Source of the DNA: Kiritimatiellia bacterium
GTDB lineage: Bacteria > Verrucomicrobiota > Kiritimatiellia > RFP12 > UBA1067
DNA: 36,701 nt
Assembly (NCBI GenBank): GCA_017463935.1
Contig: JAFUEM010000022.1
Span: forward strand, 1-36,701
Direction of reading: 5' to 3'
Part shown: positions 24,416 to 32,048 of the stretch, piece after piece
Position numbering within the stretch: position 1 is the first letter of the stretch
How the letters are laid out: every line of letters begins with the position of its first letter
Notes under the pieces: generated by a model
Told to the model about the DNA's origin: nothing
Seen by the model: only the letters and a program-made list of their open reading frames with translations
Database searches by the model: none
Made by a program: the position numbers and the translations under genes

Positions 24416-26769
24416 ACATAAGAACAGTGCATATCGCTGCAGCAGCTGCGGCGTTGCTGTCGTCGCAAGCATGCGCAATAACAGTGGAGGTCGCGGCGGG
24501 CGAGCCTGAGTGCGTCCGCCGTGCCGCCGCAGGTCTCAGGGCAGATCTGGACCGTGCGTGTCCCGGCCACGGAGCGGATACGCGCCGGATCGTCGCGCGA
24601 ACCGTTCCCGACGGACGCTGGGAGGCGAGCGTGCGCACCTATTCCAATGGTGTCTGGACGGTTACGGGCAGTGACGCGCGCGGCACGGTCTTCGGGCTCT
24701 ATGCGATTTCGGAAGAGCTCGGCGTCAATGCTTTCCACTGGCTTGATGACGTGCCCGTCGAACCGCGAGAGTTCGCGCTTCCTGAAGAATGTTTTGAAAT
24801 CGCCCCTCCAGGTGTTAAATACCGCGGGCTTTTCATAAACGACGAAGACTGGGGTCTTATGCCGTGGGTGAAGGAGAATTTCGAGGCCGACGGTTCAAAG
24901 TCCATCGGCGCGAAGACATATGAAAAGCTTTTCGAGGCGATGCTGCGTCTGCGCCTCAATCTGCTTTGGCCGGCCATGCACCCCGGCGGATACGAGTTCG
25001 TCGCACGCGATGAGAACATGGCACTCGCCGCCGACATGGGTATTGTCATCGGCACTTCCCACTGCGAACCAATGTTGCGAAACAACGTGTATTGGGACAG
25101 GGGAGCGAAAGGAGAGTGGAACTATGCGACCAACAAGGCAAACATCGATGAATATTGGCGATGGGCGGCGGAGCATTACGGCGGTTGCGAGGCGCAGTGG
25201 ACGCTCGGCATCCGCGGCACCCACGACGAGCCCATGAAGGGCGCGGGAGACGCGTCGTCCAAGGTGGCTCTTATGGAATCCGTGTTCGCCGTCCAGACGA
25301 ACATGCTCGCAAAATATGTCGCGCCGCGCCATGACGCGCCGCCTTCGACGATATTCATACCTTACAAGGAAGTGTTGCCGATTTATGACAGCGGCTTGAA
25401 CGTTCCCGAAAGCACGTCGATCGTGTGGGTGGACGACAATTTCGGCTATGTCCGTCGGCTGGGCGGACCTTGCGCCGCGTCGCATCCGGGCGGCATCTAC
25501 TGGCACGTTTCGTATTTCGGCGGACCGCACTCCTACACTCATGTTTGCACGACCGCGCCTGGATTCATCTGGTATGAGCTGGCAGCGAAGTGCGCGGCGA
25601 ACAATGCGCGAGAGGTCTGGGTCATGAATGTCGGCGACTTCAAGCCCGCGGACATCGCTATAGACGCATATGCGCGGTTTGCGTGGGCGCCGGAGGCGTG
25701 GGGCGCCGACGCGCAGACGCGCTTCCTTGAAGGATGGGCGCGACGTTTTCTCGGCGCGTCGCAGGTGTCGCTCGCGCAACGTGTCGCCGCGCATCTGTCC
25801 GAATACTACCGGCTGGGCACAATCCGCAAGCCCGAGCTGATGTGCCGGCAGTGGATTGCGAAGCTGACGGATGCGGAGAAGGCGGCGCTTGCTGCGGACT
25901 ATGCGGCGCTTGCGCGCGAAGACGCCGCGATAGAGGCGCTTCTTGCGCCGGGCTGGCGCGATTCATGGTATGAGGCGGTCGGCTACCAGGCGAGGTTCAT
26001 GTCGGAGGCGGGCCTTGCTTTCATGGCCAGTGACGCACTTGAAGAAAGTGCTTGCGAACGCCTGAGGCCGCGTCTCGCAGCGTTGACGGCGCGATACGAC
26101 GAGCTTTTCGGCGGCAAATGGCGCAGGTTCTGGTTTGATACGCTCGATGCGAAGGAATGGTGGTGTCCGGGCGGAAACAACTGGGCGTCGCAGATGCAGT
26201 GGCCGTGGAAGGAACCGGGCGATAAACGTCACTGGTTTCATGCGACAGCCGGCGGTGACGGCATTGCGCCCGGAGATTGGGTGGACGCGGCAGATATGAA
26301 GTCTAGCGGCGTTTCCGGGCGCGGCGGCGCGTGGAAGGCTGTCGCGGGACTTGGAATATCATCGCGTGCGATGGCGCTCCTGCCTGTGGTCGATGGCGTT
26401 GGCGAAGGCGCTTGGCTGGAGTACGAGCTGGAATGGAAGGGCGAGGGTGCGCCGGACGAGCTTGTGCTGCAGTTCCTGCCGGACTACAGGCTTTATCCCG
26501 GTCTCAGGCTCAGGGTCGCTGTCTCGGTCAACTCTTCCGGCGAGTCGATCGTTGTGGAGGTTCCGCACTCCGACGGTTCAAGCGACGAGAACGGCCCGGG
26601 CAGGTCTGCGGCGGTGCAGGACGGCTTTGTGCGCGCATTCGTCAAAAGCGAGCACCTTCGCCCTGGCGTAAACCGCATTCGCATTACGGCGGTCGATCCA
26701 GGCGTGGTTCTCGACCGTCTCGCCCTGCGAGCCGTGGCGCATAAGTCCAATGGTCCGAATGGACTATAG
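24412..26769 (+). CDS. GH115 alpha-glucuronidase, second copy
   Basis: A 785-residue exported GH115 enzyme with signal peptide MNIRTVHIAAAAAALLSSQA. Family segments are KYRGLFINDEDWGLMPW, LRLRLNLLWPAMH, GIVIGTSHCEPMLRNN, YKEVLPIYDSGL, WVDDNFGYVRRLGGP and VMNVGDFKPADIAI. A C-terminal beta-sandwich starts near residue 605. It has no SGNH domain, unlike the protein at 11059-14241. ATG 24412 overlaps the GH5 stop; an upstream GTG at 24394 is disfavoured because it precedes the signal peptide. The last codons (NGPNGL, stop) also form operator copy 4. A decayed duplicate of the 3' end lies at 29738-30006. Confidence 0.92.
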   Translation: MNIRTVHIAAAAAALLSSQACAITVEVAAGEPECVRRAAAGLRADLDRACPGHGADTRRIVARTVPDGRWEASVRTYSNGVWTVTGSDARGTVFGLYAISEELGVNAFHWLDDVPVEPREFALPEECFEIAPPGVKYRGLFINDEDWGLMPWVKENFEADGSKSIGAKTYEKLFEAMLRLRLNLLWPAMHPGGYEFVARDENMALAADMGIVIGTSHCEPMLRNNVYWDRGAKGEWNYATNKANIDEYWRWAAEHYGGCEAQWTLGIRGTHDEPMKGAGDASSKVALMESVFAVQTNMLAKYVAPRHDAPPSTIFIPYKEVLPIYDSGLNVPESTSIVWVDDNFGYVRRLGGPCAASHPGGIYWHVSYFGGPHSYTHVCTTAPGFIWYELAAKCAANNAREVWVMNVGDFKPADIAIDAYARFAWAPEAWGADAQTRFLEGWARRFLGASQVSLAQRVAAHLSEYYRLGTIRKPELMCRQWIAKLTDAEKAALAADYAALAREDAAIEALLAPGWRDSWYEAVGYQARFMSEAGLAFMASDALEESACERLRPRLAALTARYDELFGGKWRRFWFDTLDAKEWWCPGGNNWASQMQWPWKEPGDKRHWFHATAGGDGIAPGDWVDAADMKSSGVSGRGGAWKAVAGLGISSRAMALLPVVDGVGEGAWLEYELEWKGEGAPDELVLQFLPDYRLYPGLRLRVAVSVNSSGESIVVEVPHSDGSSDENGPGRSAAVQDGFVRAFVKSEHLRPGVNRIRITAVDPGVVLDRLALRAVAHKSNGPNGL
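26749..26767 (+). promoter_or_regulatory. Locus operator, copy 4
   Basis: AATGGTCCGAATGGACTAT matches copy 6 at 14 of 19 positions. GTCC/GGAC arms flank GAAT, centred at 26758.5 and exactly 34 bp from the centre of the -10 at 26790-26795. It lies inside the last codons of GH115. Confidence 0.72.
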
Positions 26770-26789
26770 AGTTCGACGCCGATTTTTAG

Positions 26790-26820
26790 TAAAATCATTT
26801 TGAAAATTCAAATAGAAGGA
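26790..26820 (+). promoter_or_regulatory. -10 box and RBS of surface protein B
   Basis: TAAAAT at 26790-26795 with no good -35, and AAGGA at 26816-26820, 8 bp before ATG 26829. This unit has a normal leader, unlike the leaderless enzyme operons. Confidence 0.65.
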
Positions 26821-26828
26821 ATTCTCGC

Positions 26829-29411
26829 ATGAGAGCAAATATTTTCCCAACCGCATTGTTTGCCGCGTTGACACTGACGGCCATAACGTCCGTCCGCGCC
26901 GACGAGGCGACGTTTGAAGTCACATGGCTTGGCAAGAACGACAAGAGCTGGACTGATAGCGAAGTGTGGGATTCCGCGACGCCGGAGGCGTGGCAGACGG
27001 CAATAATAACCAATTCCTCCCTTATCAAGTTCAAGGCGGAGACTGGGGAGACTGTCGTTTCCAATATTGTTGTCGGTGCCAATGTTTCGCCAACGTTCCA
27101 GCGCGCCAATTCCACGAATATCGGACAGCACCTTCGTGTCCAGGAAATGAACGGCGAAGGGACGCTAAGGCTCAACCGGGTGGGCATCCATGCCAATTAC
27201 CAGAATTACAACACCTGCAACATATCTGTCGCAAAGATTGAAGCAGTCGCCAACGGCAATTATGACAGCTGGTTTGATGGAGGCTCCGCAAGCGGCAAGC
27301 GAATGGTCGTGAACTCGGATATCACGGTCAATGGGTTTCTAAAGGTATACAAGCAGACGACGCTTGCGGGGGAAACGATGCTGGCTGGCAAGCTGCTGAT
27401 GGTGGATGAGGCGGTTGTCGTAAACAATCTTGTGTATGCAGGAGATGATGCGACAATTGATTCGGCTTCAAAAGGCACTGTTGGAAGACTCACGGTCCGT
27501 TCCGGCACTCTTTCGTATTCTGCATTGCCGACGGGCGTGACGCTCGGCAGCCTTGTCCTCGATGGCGGCACGATGAGCGTCGGTGATGGAACGGCATTGC
27601 CTGCCAGTGGTCTGTCGCTCGGCGTTCTTTCCGGCGGATATATTGCGCTTACGATAAGCGACGCCGATTTTGCCGCGGGTGGAACACCTGCGTATCCGTC
27701 CGGACTGACATTCGGCAACGACGCCGACCTGTCAAAAGTCGTCGCCGTCGTGAAGAACGCTTCCGGCGATGCGCAGAAGAAGTATGCGATCACGAAAACA
27801 GGCGAAGCCTATTCCTTCGTCGAACTCGTGCCCGGCGATACCGTCACCTGGATCGGCGGCGGCGCCGACTCTAACTGGAATACCGCCGGGAACTGGCTCT
27901 ACAGCGCTGTGCCTACGGCTGGTCAGGCTGTCGTATTCAACTACTCCGCCGACGTCATAATCGACCAGGATGTCGTCCTCCCCGCGATTTCCACGCTTAC
28001 GGTTGGAACGGGCGCCGAAGTGTCGCTGAGGTACCGCTGCACGAGCGGCGATGTATGGTGGCATGGCGGCAATTTGCCAGTCGTCACGATTCAGAAGAAA
28101 GTGACAGGCGACGGAACGCTCCGGCTGCAGCATGTCGAGCTTGTCGGTGCGGAAGGTGCGAGCGTCGAATGCGCTGAGCTCGAAATCTTGCCGTTCGAGA
28201 ACAACGACCAGTGGCGCGACACGAAAATAACCGGCCCCTCAAGCGGCTCGCCTTTTGCAATCGGCTCCGACATCACGGGCGGCGGCTTCCTGCACATGTA
28301 CAACCGCCTCGCGCTGTCCGGCGATAATTCTGGCTTTGCCGGCCGCGTGGTCTTCTCCGCTGGCAGCGAAGGAACAACCGATCGCCACTTCAACAGTAAT
28401 GTATCGTTCTTCCCGAACGCTTCCACGTTTGAATTCTACGGCAAGGCCTTCATCGGCTTCACCGAAGGCACGGCATGCCTGGGCAACGTGACAATTGGCG
28501 AGAGCTGGGGCGCGGCGTTCGTCGTCAAGTACGGCGCCGAGGTTACTCTTGAAGTCGAGAGCGGCTCGATTCGCGACACCTGGTACGGCGACGGCTTCGA
28601 AGTTCGCACCTGTGCGCAGGATTCCGAGGGGTACGACAACTCGACCGACGGTTGCGCGAACCTGACCATCAAGAAAGTCGGCGACGGCACTCTCGTCTAT
28701 GGCGTTACGAAGGCGCACAGCCTCGTCGTTGAAGGGGGGCGCGTGGAGTTCACGGGCGAGAACAACAATGACGACGATGCCGATGTCAACGTGACCGTCA
28801 AGGCCGGAGCCAGCATCGGCTCGTCGGAAGCGTTTTCGCACGAGAACCCGAACTGGACCCTTGGCGGCGACGTCACGCATAGAGGTAGGTTCACGTTTGA
28901 CGATGAGGAATCCGTTGCCAAGGTGTATGTCGAGGCAGGAGACGCCACGGAGACTGCGGCATCCGCCAAACGCACGCTGACGCTTAACAATGGCGGCAAT
29001 AACAAGGCTTTCACAACCATGGTTACTGCCAATCCTGATCTCAATCAATGGTTGGACGGTGATGCAGCGGAACGCGAGGCGAAGCTTAATACGCCCAACT
29101 CACACGGCATCAACGGCATCCAGGCGTATATGATCGGGTATCCCATGTTCACCGACGATACTGTCCCAAGCCTAGCTGTAGGCGTGAGCGAAGACAATTT
29201 CTCGTTTACCTTTGATATTGGCAATTCTTCCGCGAGAGAGGTTGATGGGCTTGCTGTCAACTATTCGCTCAAGTCGTCGAGCGACATGGTCAACTGGACG
29301 AATGTTGGATCCGCTACTGTGAGCGGCGGTGCTGTTGCGGCTTCGGCGGAAGCGCTGTCAACCGGCGGTCCGTATGTGAAGCTCTGTGCGGAAGTAGTGC
29401 CGACCAAGTAG
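26829..29411 (+). CDS. Exported beta-strand-repeat surface protein B
   Basis: An 860-residue protein with a signal peptide ending near VRA-DE (residue 24-25). Modules beginning VTWLGKNDKSWTDSEVW (about 31) and VTWIGGGADSNWNTAGNW (about 339) are followed by long beta-solenoid-like repeats, with an autotransporter-type repeat near 615 (KKVGDGTLVYG...LVVEGGRVEF). The C-terminus (YSLKSSSDMVNWTNVG..., about 813 onward) resembles the terminal beta-domain of many Verrucomicrobiota secreted proteins and differs from proteins A and C. The first 260 or so residues are closely paralogous to protein C. No enzyme motif is seen; a surface or fibre-binding role is inferred. A terminator follows. Confidence 0.75.
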   Translation: MRANIFPTALFAALTLTAITSVRADEATFEVTWLGKNDKSWTDSEVWDSATPEAWQTAIITNSSLIKFKAETGETVVSNIVVGANVSPTFQRANSTNIGQHLRVQEMNGEGTLRLNRVGIHANYQNYNTCNISVAKIEAVANGNYDSWFDGGSASGKRMVVNSDITVNGFLKVYKQTTLAGETMLAGKLLMVDEAVVVNNLVYAGDDATIDSASKGTVGRLTVRSGTLSYSALPTGVTLGSLVLDGGTMSVGDGTALPASGLSLGVLSGGYIALTISDADFAAGGTPAYPSGLTFGNDADLSKVVAVVKNASGDAQKKYAITKTGEAYSFVELVPGDTVTWIGGGADSNWNTAGNWLYSAVPTAGQAVVFNYSADVIIDQDVVLPAISTLTVGTGAEVSLRYRCTSGDVWWHGGNLPVVTIQKKVTGDGTLRLQHVELVGAEGASVECAELEILPFENNDQWRDTKITGPSSGSPFAIGSDITGGGFLHMYNRLALSGDNSGFAGRVVFSAGSEGTTDRHFNSNVSFFPNASTFEFYGKAFIGFTEGTACLGNVTIGESWGAAFVVKYGAEVTLEVESGSIRDTWYGDGFEVRTCAQDSEGYDNSTDGCANLTIKKVGDGTLVYGVTKAHSLVVEGGRVEFTGENNNDDDADVNVTVKAGASIGSSEAFSHENPNWTLGGDVTHRGRFTFDDEESVAKVYVEAGDATETAASAKRTLTLNNGGNNKAFTTMVTANPDLNQWLDGDAAEREAKLNTPNSHGINGIQAYMIGYPMFTDDTVPSLAVGVSEDNFSFTFDIGNSSAREVDGLAVNYSLKSSSDMVNWTNVGSATVSGGAVAASAEALSTGGPYVKLCAEVVPTK

Positions 29412-29451
29412 TAATAAGAAGACCGTAGACTATTTTAGCGCTGTAAAGCGC

Positions 29452-29497
29452 AGGCCGCCAGTGTTTCCTCCCTCTTTGCTGGCGGCCTTTTTCTTTG
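29452..29497 (+). terminator. Rho-independent terminator after surface protein B
   Basis: A perfect 10-bp stem, AGGCCGCCAG (29452-29461) with CTGGCGGCCT (29479-29488), and a 17-nt loop are followed by a T-rich run. It lies 40 bp after the stop of protein B and makes 26829-29411 a single-gene unit. Confidence 0.9.
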
Positions 29498-29533
29498 GGC
29501 GACGGACCCCCGTGGGGAAGCCGTGGGACTGCT

Positions 29534-29737
29534 TTACGTTGTCCAGTTGACAATTTGAAGGCCATCTATTCTTGAAAAGTGCGCTGTATTGTTCGTCACG
29601 AGCGTGCAACCTTCGACAATCGCATTAGCGGCAATCAGAGAATCCATCACGCCTATGGTTTTCCCCGCCTTGTCCAACGCCGCACGCACTGCGCCGGCCT
29701 CTCTGCGCTTCGCTCCTGTCGAGTTCGAAATCGGGGC
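29534..29737 (-). pseudogene. vapC: 3' remnant of a VapC-type PIN-domain toxin gene
   Basis: Read on the minus strand, 29534-29737 gives the C-terminal half of a VapC ribonuclease: REAGAVRAALDKAGKTIG, then MDSLIAANAIVEGCTLVTNN and TAHFSRIDGLQIVNW, ending in a TAA (29534-29536). PIN-domain acidic and Asn residues of the last strands (MDSLIAA, TNN) are kept. The N-terminal half with the first catalytic Asp and the VapB antitoxin gene are absent; the frame runs into the duplicated GH115 remnant, which evidently interrupted it. It cannot encode a working toxin. Confidence 0.82.
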
Positions 29738-30006
29738 ACCAGGCGATAAACGTCACTGGCTCAACGCTACGGCTGGCGGCGATGGCATCGCGTCCGTGGA
29801 TTGGGTCGATGCGGCGGATGCGAAGGCTAGCGGCGTTTCCTGTCGCGGCGGTGCAGGACGGCTTTGTGCGCGCATTCGTCAAAAGCGAGCACCTTCGCCC
29901 TGGCGTAAACCGCATTCGGATTACAGCGGTCGATCCTGGCGTTGTTCTCGACCGTCTCGCCCTGCGAGCCGTGGCGCATAAGTCCAATGGCCCGAATGGG
30001 CTATAG
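29738..30006 (+). pseudogene. Decayed duplicate of the GH115 3' end
   Basis: The sequence matches the last part of the GH115 gene (26214-26769), starting at the DKRHW codons and ending with the same KSNGPNGL-stop. About 287 bp are missing in the middle; since 287 is not a multiple of 3, the frame shifts after VSCRGG. No start codon or 5' part exists. It survives as the upstream flank of operator copy 5. Confidence 0.9.
29986..30004 (+). promoter_or_regulatory. Locus operator, copy 5
   Basis: AATGGCCCGAATGGGCTAT matches copy 6 at 16 of 19 positions. Its centre (29995.5) is exactly 34 bp from that of the -10 at 30027-30032. Relative to copy 4, T-to-C in the left arm and A-to-G in the right arm keep the dyad (GTCC/GGAC becomes GCCC/GGGC). 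Confidence 0.75.
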
Positions 30007-30023
30007 ATTTCGACGCCGATTTT

Positions 30024-30058
30024 TGGTAAAATCATCGCGGAATTCAAAACCATAGGAG
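30024..30058 (+). promoter_or_regulatory. Extended -10 promoter and RBS of the surface protein C-HK2-RR2 operon
   Basis: TGGTAAAAT (30024-30032) is an extended -10; AGGAG at 30054-30058 lies 8 bp before ATG 30067. Since HK2 and RR2 follow without a visible promoter of their own, this would make the second regulator pair part of the regulon it may control. Confidence 0.68.
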
Positions 30059-30066
30059 AAAGCCGT

Positions 30067-32034
30067 ATGAGTGCAAATTGCATGAAAGCAAAAATGTTGT
30101 CAGCCGCATTATTCGCTGCGTTGGTGCTGTCAGCTATGCAGTCCGTCCGCGCCGACGAGGCGACGTTTGAAGTCACATGGCTTGGCAAGAACAACATGAG
30201 CTGGACTGATAGCGACGTGTGGGATTCCGCGACGCCGGAGGCGTGGCAGACGGCAGTAATCACTAATTCCTCCCTTATCAAGTTCAAGGCGGAGACTGGG
30301 ACGACTGTCGTTTCCAATATTGTTGTCGGTGCCAATGTTTCGCCAACGTTCCAGCGCGCCGATTCCGCGCCGACCGGGCAGCGTCTTCTTGTTCAGGCGA
30401 TGAACGGCGAAGGGACGCTAAGCCTAAACCGGGTGGGCATCCATGCGGACTACTCGAATTACGACACATGCAATATATCGGTCGCGAAGATCGAAGTGGT
30501 CGCCAATGGAAGCTACGACAGCTGGTTTGATGGCGGAACCACTTCGGGAAAGCGCATGATCGTGAATTCGGATGTCATCGTAACGGGTTATCTGAGGGTC
30601 TACAACAATGTAACGCTGGCGGGTGAGACCGTTCTGAAAGGAAAAATGCAGCTGGAAAGCGATGCTGCAGTCGTCTGCAATCTGGAGTGGAACGGAGGGA
30701 ATGCGGAGCTGACGTCGGCAAGTCGTTGCCGCATCGACAGACTGTCCGTCGTCGGCGGTTCCCTCGCTCCTGCAACGTTGCCTACGGGTGTCTCGGTCGG
30801 CTCGATAGTTCTTGACGGCGGCACGATAGTTCTTGCAAATGACTACAGCGGAGACATCCAGATCGGACCTCGCGGCGGTTTTATACAGCTGTCTTTCGAT
30901 GCCGGCGCGACGCCGGTTCTTCCATCTGGACTTGCGTTTGTGGAAGACGACAATCTCGACCGTGTTGTCGTCAAGGCGGCTGTCGGCGAGGATGAATCGC
31001 TGTACACGATTTCGAAAAGCGGTGGGACATACGCTTTGGTCGACAATGTCTGCGTCTGGATCGACACAAGAGAAGAGGGCGACGAAGATACGTTGTTTCA
31101 TTCGACTTCCAACTGGAAGAACGGAAACGTACCGGGCGCAGATAGCCTCGCCTATTTCGGCTACAATGTGGGCGATGTCGCATTCACCGCGCAGGTGACC
31201 GTTTCGGCGGTTGTCGTTCCGCTAGGTGTGTCCGTCCAGTTCCGCACGGCGAATTCGGCCGACGGCGGAAAGCAGATGCTTCTCAGGAAAGGAGTTTTCG
31301 GCGCGGGTACGCTCGTGATGAAACGCTTTGGACTCAAGTCGGACGCGGCGAATGTCGATATCGCCGTCGCAAAACTGGAACTGCCCGCCTACACCTATTC
31401 ATATCTGCGCGACTGCTGGCTGATGTCGTCCGAAAACTATCCGCTACGTGTCGCGTCCGATATTTCCGGTGACGGCTTTCTAAAGATCCGCCGCGATGTA
31501 ACGTTCTCCGGCGACAACAGCGGCTTTACAGGTTCGCAGGTGTTCGTTGACGAGGTGGCGGGAACGCGTGTCACGTTCGAGAGCGCTGATTCGTACTTCA
31601 CGAACGCCGCGGCCTTCAATTTCGGAGTGGCAGATGCAGTGCTCTTGTTTGAATTTCAGGACGGACCGGCGGAAATCGGCAACATGAACATAAGCAACGC
31701 GCCGACTCTTTCGCAGAGGGTGGCTGTAACAGGAAGCGGAGCGGATCTGGCGTGCTTCGTGCCGGGACTGACGCTTTCGAACGGCGGGGTGTGCGATCTG
31801 TCGGCGTTCACTCTCGCGATCACGAATCCTGAAGATCTCCCGTCACCCGCAAGCATGCGAGGAAAATCGTTAACGCTCCTTTCCGTTCCGAACGGAACGC
31901 TTTCGGGCGATGTGAACGTTGCCGGCACACCGTTCACAACGGTTGGCGAGCGTGGGCGTTGGGCAGCAGTGAAAGGCGAAACAACTGTCAGCCTTACAGC
32001 AGAAGTCAAGGGATTGATCCTTGTCATCCTATGA
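30067..32034 (+). CDS. Exported beta-strand-repeat surface protein C
   Basis: A 655-residue protein with a signal peptide ending near VRADE (about residue 29-30). Its N-terminal half is a paralogue of protein B (VTWLGKNNMSWTDSDVW, then GEGTLSLNRVGIHADYSNYDTCNI). A second module near 327 (VWIDTREEGDEDTLFHSTSNW) leads into SGDNSGFTGSQVF, also shared with B. The end, AEVKGLILVIL, resembles GKIRGFVIVIR of protein A rather than B. No catalytic motif is seen. It precedes HK2 by 14 bp, so expression of the surface protein and the sensor is linked. Confidence 0.75.
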   Translation: MSANCMKAKMLSAALFAALVLSAMQSVRADEATFEVTWLGKNNMSWTDSDVWDSATPEAWQTAVITNSSLIKFKAETGTTVVSNIVVGANVSPTFQRADSAPTGQRLLVQAMNGEGTLSLNRVGIHADYSNYDTCNISVAKIEVVANGSYDSWFDGGTTSGKRMIVNSDVIVTGYLRVYNNVTLAGETVLKGKMQLESDAAVVCNLEWNGGNAELTSASRCRIDRLSVVGGSLAPATLPTGVSVGSIVLDGGTIVLANDYSGDIQIGPRGGFIQLSFDAGATPVLPSGLAFVEDDNLDRVVVKAAVGEDESLYTISKSGGTYALVDNVCVWIDTREEGDEDTLFHSTSNWKNGNVPGADSLAYFGYNVGDVAFTAQVTVSAVVVPLGVSVQFRTANSADGGKQMLLRKGVFGAGTLVMKRFGLKSDAANVDIAVAKLELPAYTYSYLRDCWLMSSENYPLRVASDISGDGFLKIRRDVTFSGDNSGFTGSQVFVDEVAGTRVTFESADSYFTNAAAFNFGVADAVLLFEFQDGPAEIGNMNISNAPTLSQRVAVTGSGADLACFVPGLTLSNGGVCDLSAFTLAITNPEDLPSPASMRGKSLTLLSVPNGTLSGDVNVAGTPFTTVGERGRWAAVKGETTVSLTAEVKGLILVIL

Positions 32035-32048
32035 CGTAGGGATTGCCT

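Larger units (their letters stand above)
26214..27390 (+). repeat. Tandem duplication, upstream copy
   Basis: The GH115 3' end, operator, promoter and first part of surface protein B recur at 29738-30640. Similarity is near-identical in 26608-26769 and 26895-27115 and lower between and after. The other copy lacks about 287 bp (roughly 26321-26608), with GCGGCGG at both ends of the missing stretch. Confidence 0.85.
29738..30640 (+). repeat. Tandem duplication, downstream copy
   Basis: Counterpart of 26214-27390. It carries the GH115 remnant, operator, promoter and 5' half of surface protein C, about 3.2 kb downstream of the first copy. The left end breaks the vapC remnant. Confidence 0.85.

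Noticed and set aside
29589-29981. A 130-codon forward open frame across the vapC and GH115 remnants.
   Set aside because: It is a chimera: the opposite strand encodes VapC in its first half, and its second half is the GH115 tail read out of frame after the 287-bp deletion.
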